Below the pieces are notes generated by a model. That model ran no database searches, was not told the origin of the DNA, and saw only the letters and a list, made by a program, of their open reading frames with translations. The position numbers were made by a program, and so were the translations under genes. 64,000 bases of DNA from NCBI GenBank assembly GCA_029224465.1, contig JAQXUQ010000010.1, positions 62,001-126,000 on the forward strand. The letters run 5' to 3'. The DNA comes from Bacillota bacterium (GTDB lineage: Bacteria > Bacillota > Clostridia > Lachnospirales > Lachnospiraceae). Positions within the stretch are counted from its first letter, which is position 1, and each line of letters starts with the position of its first letter. Below, piece after piece: positions 36,325 to 44,516 of this stretch.

Positions 36325-37956
36325 TTATTCCGCTTTCTGAAAATGCTCTTTGGCAAATTCCATATCCTGTACGAATTCGGCGGTACCGACATAGTTACCA
36401 TCCGCGTCCCGGACCGCCATATAGGTTACAAGCATGGTCTTTCCGCCCTTTTCCATCCAGACGGGAACGCTGTCTCTTCTGCCCTCCCGGAAATCTTCAA
36501 TGATCCGGCGGACCATCGGCTCGATTTTAGGCGGATGGCAGGAGAAGACTTCGCGGTCAATTGCCATGCCCGGACGTTTGAATACCTTCGGTCCTTCATT
36601 GAAGAACCGGTTGATATTGTCCGCGTCGACAAAACTGATTTCCAAAGGGATCGTGTTCAGCAGAGCCCGCAGCTGGTCCGGTGTCATGTGTCCGCCCGGT
36701 AAAACAATCTCGCCGCTGCCCGATGACGCGGAAACAGAGGATCCCGCTTTCTCCGCTTCGCTCCAGACTTCCCCGGTCACGCCAAAGCATACCGCATAGT
36801 CCTTCGCGTCCCGATAAATCTCTTTCCATTCCTCTTCCGAGAAATAGACCGCACAGATCGGGAACAGAATATTCTGCTCTTTATAAATCATTTCGCCGGC
36901 GCGCGTCAAAACCGCGTCCAGCCTCTCAAACCATGCGTCGTCACGATCCGCGCTTTTGAACAAATCTCCCAGCGCATCCCGGATCTCATCGTCTACGGAC
37001 CACATAACATTGGACGGTCCGGAAATATCATATTTCACTTTCAGGAGCGGATAGAGAAGATCGCCTTTCTTCGCATAGTGGACGGAAAGATCACGGATCT
37101 TTGAAACAAGGGAAAGATCCTTTGTCTTCTTATATTCGTCCAGAAGTGCGGTGAGTGCGTTGTTTTCACGCGTCAGTGTCTGCAGCGGGTGTCCCTGCTC
37201 AGCTTCCAGTGCTGCCGCCTTCGCGTTCTTGTCTATGTACGGGTTTGCTGCCGGGTTCGCAGTCTTGTCTGCGTGCAGGCCCGCCGCCGGGTTCGCAGTC
37301 CTGTCTGCGTGCAGGCCCGCCGCCGGGTTTACGTTCTCATGCGCAGACGCGGAAGATTCCGCCTTGTCTTTCCGTTTCAGTCTCTGCATCAGCAGCGACT
37401 GCTGCACGGCTTTTTCCGCATTTTCAATCTGTTCCTGCTTCGTTGCTCCATGAAACAGAGCGGAATGAATGTCACAGAGCTTCTGTACTTCTGTAACCGG
37501 CATGCCTTCCTGCATCAGTGCCTGCTCGGCCTTCATGATTTCTGCCGCATCAACCGCCTGGAACTTTTCCACAAAATCGGCGCGGACACTTTCAAGATCT
37601 TCACCGTCCGCGAGCCGGCGAAGGTACCCTTTGAGCTGTTCCAGACGTTCCCGGGATTCCGGATCCTCCTGCAGTTTTGCGCGGGGCATGGGAACCGGCT
37701 TATTGTCCGGTATCTGAATAGCAGGCATTTCGCCTGTCAGCTCAAAGCCATTGGAAAGAAGTGCCGTGACAACATCCGTCATCGGAATATTCTTCAGCTT
37801 CGCTCCTTTGGGGATTGTCATTATTTTGCCGGCAGACATCAGCATGGGCTTTTTCGTGATTTCCGTGAAGCCAAGCTTTGCCATTATCTGTATCAGTTCA
37901 GGATATTCCTGTGTAAGTTCATATACGGTACGGTTAAGATCAATTCTCTTTGCCAT
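36325..37956 (-). CDS. DUF1858-DUF438 protein with PAS-like C-terminus
   Basis: This 543-residue protein has three regions. Residues about 1-75 form a DUF1858 domain (IDLNRTVYELTQEYPELIQIMAKLGF). Residues about 90-170 form the DUF438 domain, followed by a hemerythrin-like helical region (about 250-390) with HYAKKGDLLYPLLK and YKEQNILFPI. A PAS-type sensory domain lies at about 430-540. A 12-residue repeat NPAAGLHAD(R/K)TA occurs two to three times at about 211-246. The family is linked to nitric-oxide or redox stress in anaerobes but is biochemically poorly known. Its promoter has a Crp/Fnr-type dyad at -41.5. Confidence 0.88.
   Translation of the reverse strand: MAKRIDLNRTVYELTQEYPELIQIMAKLGFTEITKKPMLMSAGKIMTIPKGAKLKNIPMTDVVTALLSNGFELTGEMPAIQIPDNKPVPMPRAKLQEDPESRERLEQLKGYLRRLADGEDLESVRADFVEKFQAVDAAEIMKAEQALMQEGMPVTEVQKLCDIHSALFHGATKQEQIENAEKAVQQSLLMQRLKRKDKAESSASAHENVNPAAGLHADRTANPAAGLHADKTANPAANPYIDKNAKAAALEAEQGHPLQTLTRENNALTALLDEYKKTKDLSLVSKIRDLSVHYAKKGDLLYPLLKVKYDISGPSNVMWSVDDEIRDALGDLFKSADRDDAWFERLDAVLTRAGEMIYKEQNILFPICAVYFSEEEWKEIYRDAKDYAVCFGVTGEVWSEAEKAGSSVSASSGSGEIVLPGGHMTPDQLRALLNTIPLEISFVDADNINRFFNEGPKVFKRPGMAIDREVFSCHPPKIEPMVRRIIEDFREGRRDSVPVWMEKGGKTMLVTYMAVRDADGNYVGTAEFVQDMEFAKEHFQKAE
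37253..37324. repeat. 36 bp tandem repeat inside the DUF438 gene
   Basis: Two nearly identical 36 bp units (37253-37288 and 37289-37324) and a decayed third encode NPAAGLHAD(R/K)TA in the linker between the DUF438 and hemerythrin-like regions. The period keeps the frame, so copy number can vary without breaking the gene. Confidence 0.85.
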
Positions 37957-37987
37957 TTCTTCGTCCTCCTTGTTACGTTCTGAGAGT

Positions 37988-38031
37988 GTTATATCATGGG
38001 ACGTCCGGCAAATATGTTGTCAGGACAACAT
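37988..38031 (-). promoter_or_regulatory. Class II Crp/Fnr-type promoter of the DUF438 gene
   Basis: The perfect dyad ATGTTGTC-AG-GACAACAT (38014-38031) is followed on the minus strand, 21 bp after its 16 bp core, by TATAAC (37993-37988). The dyad centre therefore sits at -41.5 from the predicted start, and no -35 is present. This is the textbook layout of a promoter activated by a Crp/Fnr protein. Confidence 0.75.
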
Positions 38032-38059
38032 TTGTGCGAATAACTTGAGTTTATGTGCC

Positions 38060-38212
38060 GGCCGGAGTTTATGCAATACGCCAAAACTGTATCGCATTGT
38101 ATTGATATTTAAAGACATTTCTATCGCACATCGCGGTATTGCCTAGATCCGGGCCGAATCCAGACAATAGACTCCGTGCCTTGTCAAATGTCTTGGATTA
38201 TCTATGCAAATC
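38060..38212. repeat. Dispersed nested palindrome, copy E (degenerate)
   Basis: The core runs about 38093-38212. The left outer arm GCATTGTATTGATATTTAAAGAC and the right arm TGTCTTGGATTATCTATGCAA are recognisable. The inner hairpin is decayed (GTATTGCCTAGAT against AGACAATAG). The left third arm is TTATGCAATACGCC. It lies upstream of the DUF438 promoter. Confidence 0.65.
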
Positions 38213-38337
38213 TATGCCCACCGCCGTTATTTCATTGGACAGGCCGCCGCTGGCGGCATAAAAGACATATCAAGGGTGGAAATGCAGTTTGGAAGGTACG
38301 CCGCGGCAAGTAAAACCGGTCGTCCTGCAAATCACGA
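38213..38337. other. Gene-free stretch between palindrome copy E and the glutaredoxin terminator
   Basis: No gene, promoter or strong hairpin is evident. Confidence 0.5.
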
Positions 38338-38375
38338 AAGCTGCAGCTCCGAAAACATCTCCGGAGCGGCAGCTT
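38338..38375 (-). terminator. Terminator of the glutaredoxin-like gene
   Basis: On the minus strand AAGCTGCcGCTCCG (38375-38362) pairs with CGGAGCtGCAGCTT (38351-38338), followed by TCGTGATTT. One mismatch lies mid-stem. Confidence 0.55.
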
Positions 38376-38426
38376 CGCTAATTCTTCTTATAAAGCAATA
38401 TTGCAACGATAAGGTGGCGCTGCGTC

Positions 38427-38705
38427 TTACGCCATCGCAGCTTCGAGCACCTGCTTTACATGCGCCTTGCACTCGTCATACTTCTCGCCGACATGTGCCT
38501 CATAGATCTTGTCCTTCCCGATAAACATGGACGGGCAAGCCATATAATCGTACTCGTTCGCGATTTCCGGATGCTCCATCTCATTGATTTCTTCAAATTC
38601 CACCTTTGCGTATTCCGGATTCTCCGAAACCAGCTCCTTCAGCGCCTTTCTTGCCTGCGCGCAGTAGGGGCATCCTGTGATGACAAATACTGTGACTTTT
38701 TTCAT
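38427..38705 (-). CDS. Glutaredoxin-like thiol protein
   Basis: The 92-residue protein has a thioredoxin fold with the glutaredoxin-type active site CPYC (residues 12-15, in FVITGCPYCAQARKAL) and a cis-Pro in ACPSMFIG. It probably reduces disulfides or mixed disulfides in the cytoplasm. The partner is unknown, as no reductase gene is adjacent. It is divergent from the HAD gene. Confidence 0.88.
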   Translation of the reverse strand: MKKVTVFVITGCPYCAQARKALKELVSENPEYAKVEFEEINEMEHPEIANEYDYMACPSMFIGKDKIYEAHVGEKYDECKAHVKQVLEAAMA

Positions 38706-38733
38706 ACTTGTTTACCTCTTTCCTATTATTTTC

Positions 38734-38762
38734 TTGCGTTTGCCTGACACTTTTACTATGAT
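38734..38762 (+). promoter_or_regulatory. Promoter of the HAD phosphatase gene
   Basis: TTGCGT (38734-38739) and TATGAT (38757-38762) are 17 bp apart. Confidence 0.6.
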
Positions 38763-38799
38763 GGTCAGAAACAGAGCTGTAACAAATGAAAGGATAGCT

Positions 38800-39465
38800 A
38801 TGATCAGCAATATTATACTCGATGTTGACGGCACAATCTGGGACAGCGCGCCGCAGGTTACAAATGCCTGGAACGAAGTGCTTGCCGCGCACAGAGACCT
38901 CACGAATCTGGTGCTTACCGTCAGTGATACTTATTCCCAGATGGGCAAAACAATGACCGACATCGCGCTAAGCCTTTTCCCCGCGGTTTCCGATACGGAG
39001 CGTGCGCTCCTCATGGACGAGTGCATGTCGCATGAAAATGAATATCTTTCGGCGCACCCCGGCGTAATTTATCCCGGATTAAAAGAGACGGTGCATGCCA
39101 TGATCTCGTCCAGAACAAACCCTTGCCGCTTCTATATCGTCAGCAACTGCCAGGAAGGATATATCGAGGCAATGCTTGCCGATAAGGAGATGGCGGAAAT
39201 GATTACGGATTATGATTGTTTCGGCAGGACGAAGCTGCCGAAAGGAGACACCATCCGCATCCTGATGGAACGCAATCATCTGAGTCAAAGCACCTGTCTG
39301 TACCTCGGCGACACGCGGATGGACGAAATTGCCGCGGACAAGGCGGGAATTCCTTTTATTCACGTTTCCTACGGTTTTGGCAGCGCGCAGCACCCGGCGG
39401 CTGTTATAAGCGATATCCGGGAACTGCCTGAAGCGGTTCGGACAGTATCCGGCAAGGGTGCGTGA
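38800..39465 (+). CDS. HAD-superfamily phosphatase (phosphoglycolate phosphatase-like)
   Basis: The 221-residue protein has HAD motif I DVDGT (residues about 9-13), motif II SNCQ, the motif III Lys in TKLPKGD and motif IV GDTRMDEIAADKAG. A helical cap between motifs I and II places it in subfamily IA, which includes phosphoglycolate phosphatases. The substrate is not predictable. The ATG at 38800 has AAAGGA upstream. The longer frame would run back through the divergent promoter. Confidence 0.88.
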   Translation: MISNIILDVDGTIWDSAPQVTNAWNEVLAAHRDLTNLVLTVSDTYSQMGKTMTDIALSLFPAVSDTERALLMDECMSHENEYLSAHPGVIYPGLKETVHAMISSRTNPCRFYIVSNCQEGYIEAMLADKEMAEMITDYDCFGRTKLPKGDTIRILMERNHLSQSTCLYLGDTRMDEIAADKAGIPFIHVSYGFGSAQHPAAVISDIRELPEAVRTVSGKGA

Positions 39466-39493
39466 TCCGGACAAGTTACGCACGCCGCAGATC

Positions 39494-39522
39494 GCTAAAT
39501 CTCCCCCCGCAGTGCCGGGAGA
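39494..39522. terminator. Weak stem-loop between convergent HAD and hisA genes
   Basis: TCTCCC (39500-39505) pairs with GGGAGA (39517-39522), with TTTAG following on the minus strand. It overlaps nothing coding but is short. Confidence 0.35.
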
Positions 39523-39523
39523 C

Positions 39524-40402
39524 TCAGCTGTCTGCCCGGCGGACCAGCTCGTCCAGCGGCAGATTTCCTCCGAAAATATCGAGAGCGCTGCCGACCGTGA
39601 CATCCATCCTTCCCGATGACAGCCTTTTAATTTCATCCAGATCGGAAGCCGCGTGTACACCTCCCGCGTAAGTAACCGGAAAACCGCTCTTTCTCTGCCA
39701 TTCTCCCAGCATCGTAACAAGCGGTTTCTCAATACCGGAACGTTTCCCCTCTACATCCGCGGCATGAATCAGAAATTCATCACACTTCTGCGAAAGTCTG
39801 TCCAGCAGGCCGTCTTCTATTGTCCTCTTTGAAAGAATCATCTCCGTACGCTTCTGCCATCTGTCTGTCACGACGGCATATCGCGGCGCATCTTCCTCCG
39901 CGCAGTTCTCTCCGGTACAGTGCGCGGAGATGCTTCTGCAGGAAAGATCCAGAACCAGCCTCTTTCTGCCGACCGCGGCAAGCATTTCCGCAAGGCGCTC
40001 TTCATCCAGCTTCCCGTCCCGGAAAACATACGAAGTGACAATGACATGGGAAGCGCCGGCATCCAGAAAACCGCCCGCGTTTCGGGGCGTAATGCCGCCT
40101 CCGACCTGCATTCCCATAGGATAGGCGCGCAGAGAAGAAAGCGCCTGCTGCCGGTCCAGCTCATACATGGCGGGATCCGCAGAGGCGCTGTTCAAAAGTA
40201 TGATATGTCCGCCGGAAAGCCTCTTTTGTCTGTAAAGATCCGCGTACCAGGCGGCATCTTTTCCGGATACAAAATTCTGCTGCGCACGGCTTTCGGATTC
40301 CGCCCCGGTCAGAGATGCATTCCCGTCACGAAGCGTACCACCGACGATCTGCTTCACTTTCCCGTTATGAATATCAATACAAGGTCTGATTTTCATACGC
40401 AT
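39524..40402 (-). CDS. hisA: ProFAR isomerase of the eukaryotic HIS6 type
   Basis: This 292-residue protein matches the long HIS6-like HisA group rather than the usual 240-residue bacterial form. It has PCIDIHNGKVKQIVGGT with the catalytic Asp, MQVGGGI, VIVTSYVF, a central VLDLSCR segment, FLIHAADVEG and GSALDIFGGNL. It isomerises ProFAR to PRFAR in histidine synthesis. It lies 40 bp after dapB without a recognisable ribosome site; either of the two first Met codons (40402 or 40396) is possible. No other his gene is adjacent. Confidence 0.88.
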   Translation of the reverse strand: MRMKIRPCIDIHNGKVKQIVGGTLRDGNASLTGAESESRAQQNFVSGKDAAWYADLYRQKRLSGGHIILLNSASADPAMYELDRQQALSSLRAYPMGMQVGGGITPRNAGGFLDAGASHVIVTSYVFRDGKLDEERLAEMLAAVGRKRLVLDLSCRSISAHCTGENCAEEDAPRYAVVTDRWQKRTEMILSKRTIEDGLLDRLSQKCDEFLIHAADVEGKRSGIEKPLVTMLGEWQRKSGFPVTYAGGVHAASDLDEIKRLSSGRMDVTVGSALDIFGGNLPLDELVRRADS

Positions 40403-40442
40403 TCAAATTATATGCCGCCGGCGGACTATGCCGGCAGATGCT

Positions 40443-41198
40443 TTATGCAAGAACATCCTGCATGTCATAGAGGCCCGCAGGCTTGCCCGAAAGGAATTTC
40501 GCAGCAGCGACCGCCCCTTTTCCGAAAATCGCGCGGCTGTACGCTCTGTGGGAAAAGGTTACAACTTCGTCTTCTCCGGCGAAAATCACATCGTGATCCC
40601 CCGGAATCGTGCCTCCGCGGATAGCGGAAATACCGATCTCCTTCTGCGGGCGCGCTTCTCTTCTGCCGCTTCGGTCATAAACATACGCATAGGGCTCCGG
40701 GAGAGCTTCGTTGACGGCATCCGCCAGCGCAATTGCCGTTCCGCTGGGCGCGTCCAGTTTCTGGTTGTGATGTTTTTCCAGGATCTCGATATCAAAGCCG
40801 GCAGCCGCCAGCTTGGGTGCCGCTTCCTTCAGAATATTCAGCAGCAGATTGATCCCGACGGACATATTTGCCGAGCGCAGGACCGGGATAACCTTCGAAG
40901 CATCACGCAGATGGGTCAGCTGATCCGCAGAAAGGCCTGTTGTGCAGATGACTGCAGGGAGCCTTTTGGAGACGCAGTAGTCAATTACATGATCTGTCAC
41001 TTTGCTGTTTGAAAAATCAACAAGGACGTCTCCCTGTTCGGTGACTTCCTCCAGTGTTTTGTAAAGCGGAAAGTCCGAAGGTGCGTTCTGGAACGCGTCG
41101 ACGCCCGCGACAATCACCGCATCTTCATCTTTCCCTACAATATCTGTGATCATACGGCCCATGCGGCCGCAGGCGCCATGCAGTATAATTTTCGTCAT
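40443..41198 (-). CDS. dapB: 4-hydroxy-tetrahydrodipicolinate reductase
   Basis: DapB, 251 residues, is the NAD(P)H-dependent second step of the lysine/DAP branch. It has the nucleotide-binding GACGRMGRM near the N-terminus, VDFSNSKVTDH, and the substrate-binding EKHHNQKLDAPSGTA motif (residues about 150-165). The ATG at 41198 has GGAG five bases upstream; the GTG six bases earlier overlaps that site. It follows dapA by 47 bp. Confidence 0.96.
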   Translation of the reverse strand: MTKIILHGACGRMGRMITDIVGKDEDAVIVAGVDAFQNAPSDFPLYKTLEEVTEQGDVLVDFSNSKVTDHVIDYCVSKRLPAVICTTGLSADQLTHLRDASKVIPVLRSANMSVGINLLLNILKEAAPKLAAAGFDIEILEKHHNQKLDAPSGTAIALADAVNEALPEPYAYVYDRSGRREARPQKEIGISAIRGGTIPGDHDVIFAGEDEVVTFSHRAYSRAIFGKGAVAAAKFLSGKPAGLYDMQDVLA

Positions 41199-41245
41199 AG
41201 TCACTCCATTGATGATTTGCTGTGGCCGTCCGGGACAACCGCGGC

Positions 41246-42139
41246 TTAAATCAGGCCGAACGCCTCCATCGCTTTTTTCAGTTCCTGCGCTGCGTCCTCT
41301 GACATTTCCGTCAGAGGCATGCGCAGAGGTCCTGCATTGAAGCCAAGGAGATTAACCGCTTTCTTGACAGGAATCGGGTTGACCTCGCTGAACAGATTCT
41401 TAAACAGCGCGTGCGTATCTCTCTGCAGCTTTGCGGCTCCCGCAATATCTCCCGCAAAGAACTTCGCGCAAAGGTCATGCATCGCCTGCGGAGCAATATT
41501 GGAAACAACCGAAATGACGCCCAGACCGCCCATCGACATGAGAGGGACAACCTGATCATCGTTGCCTGAATAAAGCTCGATCTTACCATCCGTATCCGTC
41601 ATCAGTTCGACAATCTGGCTGATATTTCCGGACGCTTCCTTGATTCCTGTAATGTTCGGAACATCCTTGACAAGTCTTGCGACCGTTGCCGGCAGAATGT
41701 TTCCGCCCGTTCGCGACGGCACATTATACAGGATGATGTCTGTGTCCGGCACTTCCTGCGCCACCGAGCGGAAATGGCGGTACATACCTTCCTGTGTTCC
41801 CTTGTTATAATACGGAGTCACAAGAAGCAGCGCGTCCGCGCCGTATCCGGCCACCTCACGGGAAAGCTCGATTGCGGTTCTCGTGCAGTTGGAGCCGGTT
41901 CCCGCGATGACCGGAACTCTTTTCTTCACGTAGTCGATGACAAAACGGCAGGCAGCCAGATGCTCCTCTTCGGTCATGGTTGCCGCTTCTCCTGTAGATC
42001 CGCAGACAACAATCGCGTCCGTACCGTGTTCAATCTGATAATCAATCAGATCCGCAAAAACATCATAATTTATTGTTTTGCCCGCGTCATCATGAAAAGG
42101 TGTAATGATGGCAACCGCGGCGCCCTTGAATACTGACAT
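41246..42139 (-). CDS. dapA: 4-hydroxy-tetrahydrodipicolinate synthase
   Basis: DapA, 297 residues, condenses pyruvate with aspartate semialdehyde. The TIM barrel carries STGEAATMTEEEH, the YNVPSRTG loop with the proton-relay Tyr, and the Schiff-base Lys in GIKEASGN (about K160). The ATG at 42139 has GAGGTG upstream. It is the first gene of dapA-dapB-hisA. I found no lysine riboswitch in the leader. Confidence 0.97.
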   Translation of the reverse strand: MSVFKGAAVAIITPFHDDAGKTINYDVFADLIDYQIEHGTDAIVVCGSTGEAATMTEEEHLAACRFVIDYVKKRVPVIAGTGSNCTRTAIELSREVAGYGADALLLVTPYYNKGTQEGMYRHFRSVAQEVPDTDIILYNVPSRTGGNILPATVARLVKDVPNITGIKEASGNISQIVELMTDTDGKIELYSGNDDQVVPLMSMGGLGVISVVSNIAPQAMHDLCAKFFAGDIAGAAKLQRDTHALFKNLFSEVNPIPVKKAVNLLGFNAGPLRMPLTEMSEDAAQELKKAMEAFGLI

Positions 42140-42168
42140 ATCGTCACCTCGCAGCATATATTTAGTTT

Positions 42169-42197
42169 AACTTATCACTTTTTACGGGGATTGTAAA
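42169..42197 (-). promoter_or_regulatory. Promoter of dapA-dapB-hisA
   Basis: TTTACA (42197-42192) and TAAGTT (42174-42169) are 17 bp apart on the minus strand, giving a leader of only about 25 bases. Confidence 0.65.
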
Positions 42198-42314
42198 TTA
42201 CGGGAATGGAGCTTTTCCGGCGTAATAAAAAGAAGCCTGACCGGCGCCGCAGAGCAGGTTTCCCGAATCCTTCCTGGGAATCCTGATGACATGCGGGGTG
42301 CTGCCCGGCACCTG

Positions 42315-42343
42315 TAGACTTTCCCGTATGCACCCGTTACAAT
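42315..42343 (+). promoter_or_regulatory. Promoter of the DUF6020-like gene
   Basis: TAGACT (42315-42320) and TACAAT (42338-42343) are 17 bp apart; the leader is short. Confidence 0.5.
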
Positions 42344-42365
42344 GGGGAAAGATACGGAGGTCTTT

Positions 42366-44198
42366 ATGTTGTTCGTGAAATCTCATTTAAAATTTCATTC
42401 CGTTCTGCACGCGTTTCTTTCGGCGTGCGCTGTTTCCATCGCCGGACAAATGAGCAGCAGGAGCCTTATTCCTGCGCTGGTTCTTCCGGCACTGATTCTT
42501 CTTTTTTATTCCGTCTACCGTTTCTTCGGACATTCTGCCACACCCGGCAGTTCCGCGGCCTCCGGACATGAAATTGTTTCTTTTGATCTTGTAAGCCTTC
42601 TGTTCGCCGCATGTTTCTGCGCATATGGACGGAAACGCTATACCGGGAGCTTCCGTTCCCCGCTTTTCAAGGCGGCGGCACTCGGTATTGTTTTCGCGGG
42701 CATGTTTCTTCTTGCGCGCGTACTGCTTCTGCTGCTTTTCTCTCTCTTGCCAGGAGACACGAAAGACAAGGCAGCCGCCGCGCCTGCCGGAAGCCCCCTG
42801 AGAGAATTCGTACGGAAGCATATCGCAGGCATAACGTTCGTTCTATGTGTGCTCTTCGATCTTCCCTATTTTCTTTACGAGTATCCGGGTATCATTTCAC
42901 CGGACGGCGTCAACCAGATCATGCAGATCGTCGGTGTATCGCCATGGTCAAATCATCATCCTGTCGCGCATACACTGGTGATCTCTTTGTTTTACCATCT
43001 GGGAAGACTTTTCACAGAAGATATCAGCACAGCGATCAGTTTTTACACACTGTTTCAAATGCTCTTTCTGGCTTTCTGCTGCAGCGTGGCCATGCGGACG
43101 ATCCGGCAGTTTTCGCGGCGCCTGTGCGTTTTGATTCCCTGCATGCTCTTTTTCAGCGTACTGCCGTTTATGAACGTCTTTTCGGTCTATGTGCTGAAAG
43201 ATTCGTTCTTTTCCGGCGTATTCCTGCTGTTTTGCTGCAGTCTGCTGCGGCTTCTGCAAGACTGCGGGGAGAGTATCCGTAAAAGCATCACCGGATGGAT
43301 CGTTTTCGGCATTCTTTCATTTTCGATCTGCCTTCTGCGTTCCAACGGCTGGTACGCCTTCCTTGTTATGGCGCCGTTTCTGATCGCCGGCATGAAAGGA
43401 CAGCGGAAAAAGCTTCTTCTGACAATTCTGCCGGTCATTCTTCTTGCAGGCATCCTCCGGGGTCCCGTCATGCGTGCAGCCGGGGTAAGGCAGCCGGATA
43501 CAATCGAATCCCTCTGCGTTCCCCTGCAGCAGGTATCCCGCGTCCTTGCTGACAAAAAGGAAATTTCAGAGGAACAGAAAGAGCTGCTCTCCCAGGTTGT
43601 TGACCTTGACGCTGTTCCTGCTCTCTACAACGCGGGTTTTGCCGACAACATGAAAGAACTGGTACGCGCGGGCCATGAAGAATACCTTGACGGACATAAA
43701 GCGGAATTCTTCCGGCTCTGGCTGGATCTCGGGCGCCGTTATCCCGGCATTTATCTTAGCGCGCTCGCGGACCTGACCGAAGGATACTGGTTCCCGGAAA
43801 ACAATTATGAGACAGTTACAATTGACGGGATTTTCGGAAATGACATCGGGCTGTCCTGGCAGCCGAAACTCGGCGGACCGTTTGTAAAGTTCAAAGAGAT
43901 TTCTTTAAAGCTCGGCACTTTTGTTCCGGTTTATTCGCTGCTCTGGAGCGCGGGAACCTATACGTGGCTTCTTGTCATCTGCGCAGCGCTGCTGTTGGAA
44001 ATGAATAAAACGCGTGCAGCCGGGCAGAAGGGGCTGCTCCTGTTCCTTCCTTGTTTTGCGCTGCTGCTCACGCTTTTTATTGCGGTGCCTTCCGCGTCGG
44101 AGTTCCGTTATGAGCTCCCGGTCGTAATGGCATCCCCGCTGTTTATCGTATTCACATATAAAGGAGGAATTCCATGCGGTTATTCGCTGAAAAAGTAA
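42366..44198 (+). CDS. DUF6020-family polytopic membrane protein
   Basis: The 610-residue protein has about 12 membrane helices. A loop with DLPYFLYEYPGIISPDGVNQIMQIVG and WSNHHPVAHTLVI (residues about 165-210) resembles the first extracytoplasmic loop of GT-C type glycosyltransferases and is typical of DUF6020. A second large outside loop (about 370-500) follows. A role in cell-surface polysaccharide modification is likely but unproven. The ATG at 42366 has GGAGG upstream. The 3' end overlaps the next gene by 25 bp. Confidence 0.75.
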   Translation: MLFVKSHLKFHSVLHAFLSACAVSIAGQMSSRSLIPALVLPALILLFYSVYRFFGHSATPGSSAASGHEIVSFDLVSLLFAACFCAYGRKRYTGSFRSPLFKAAALGIVFAGMFLLARVLLLLLFSLLPGDTKDKAAAAPAGSPLREFVRKHIAGITFVLCVLFDLPYFLYEYPGIISPDGVNQIMQIVGVSPWSNHHPVAHTLVISLFYHLGRLFTEDISTAISFYTLFQMLFLAFCCSVAMRTIRQFSRRLCVLIPCMLFFSVLPFMNVFSVYVLKDSFFSGVFLLFCCSLLRLLQDCGESIRKSITGWIVFGILSFSICLLRSNGWYAFLVMAPFLIAGMKGQRKKLLLTILPVILLAGILRGPVMRAAGVRQPDTIESLCVPLQQVSRVLADKKEISEEQKELLSQVVDLDAVPALYNAGFADNMKELVRAGHEEYLDGHKAEFFRLWLDLGRRYPGIYLSALADLTEGYWFPENNYETVTIDGIFGNDIGLSWQPKLGGPFVKFKEISLKLGTFVPVYSLLWSAGTYTWLLVICAALLLEMNKTRAAGQKGLLLFLPCFALLLTLFIAVPSASEFRYELPVVMASPLFIVFTYKGGIPCGYSLKK

Positions 44199-44485
44199 AA
44201 ATATTCGAAGCAAAGGGTCAAAAGAATCAGTACAAAGAAGTGAAAAAGACACTCAGTGAAAAAGGCATCCGCTGCTACGGATCCGTCTGGCAGGATGAGC
44301 CGCCGGTCTGCGGGTGCGGCGCAAAGCTCGACAACCGCGACTTCGGGCCGAATGGCAGAATTGACCGCGATATCTATACAATCCGGGTGCTGAAGGAAGA
44401 CGAAGCGGCAGCCTGCAGCATTGTAAAATCGCTGCTCCCGGACTACAAGCCTTATGTGAAAAGGGAAAACCAGCTTCACTTTTAA
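44174..44485 (+). CDS. Small protein of unknown family
   Basis: Not recognised. The 103-residue basic soluble protein begins MRLFAEKVKIFEAKG. It has an alternating Cys/Gly patch (PPVCGCGAKLDNRDFG) at about 37-53 and an RVLKEDEAAACSIVKSLLP helix near the end. The strong ribosome site (AAAGGAGG, six bases) and its overlap with the preceding membrane-protein gene indicate real, coupled translation. The three Cys could bind a metal. Codon use looks like that of its neighbours. Confidence 0.7.
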   Translation: MRLFAEKVKIFEAKGQKNQYKEVKKTLSEKGIRCYGSVWQDEPPVCGCGAKLDNRDFGPNGRIDRDIYTIRVLKEDEAAACSIVKSLLPDYKPYVKRENQLHF

Positions 44486-44490
44486 GGCCT

Positions 44491-44516
44491 GCAGCCCCGG
44501 GGAGCTGCTGTTTTTA
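44491..44516 (+). terminator. Terminator after the small unknown gene
   Basis: GCAGC (44491-44495) pairs with GCTGC (44504-44508) across a CCCGGGG core and is followed by TGTTTTT. It overlaps the argS stop codon. Confidence 0.65.

Noticed and set aside
42140-42340. Lysine riboswitch upstream of dapA
   Set aside because: The promoter leaves only about 25 bases of leader, and none of the conserved lysine-riboswitch stems are present.
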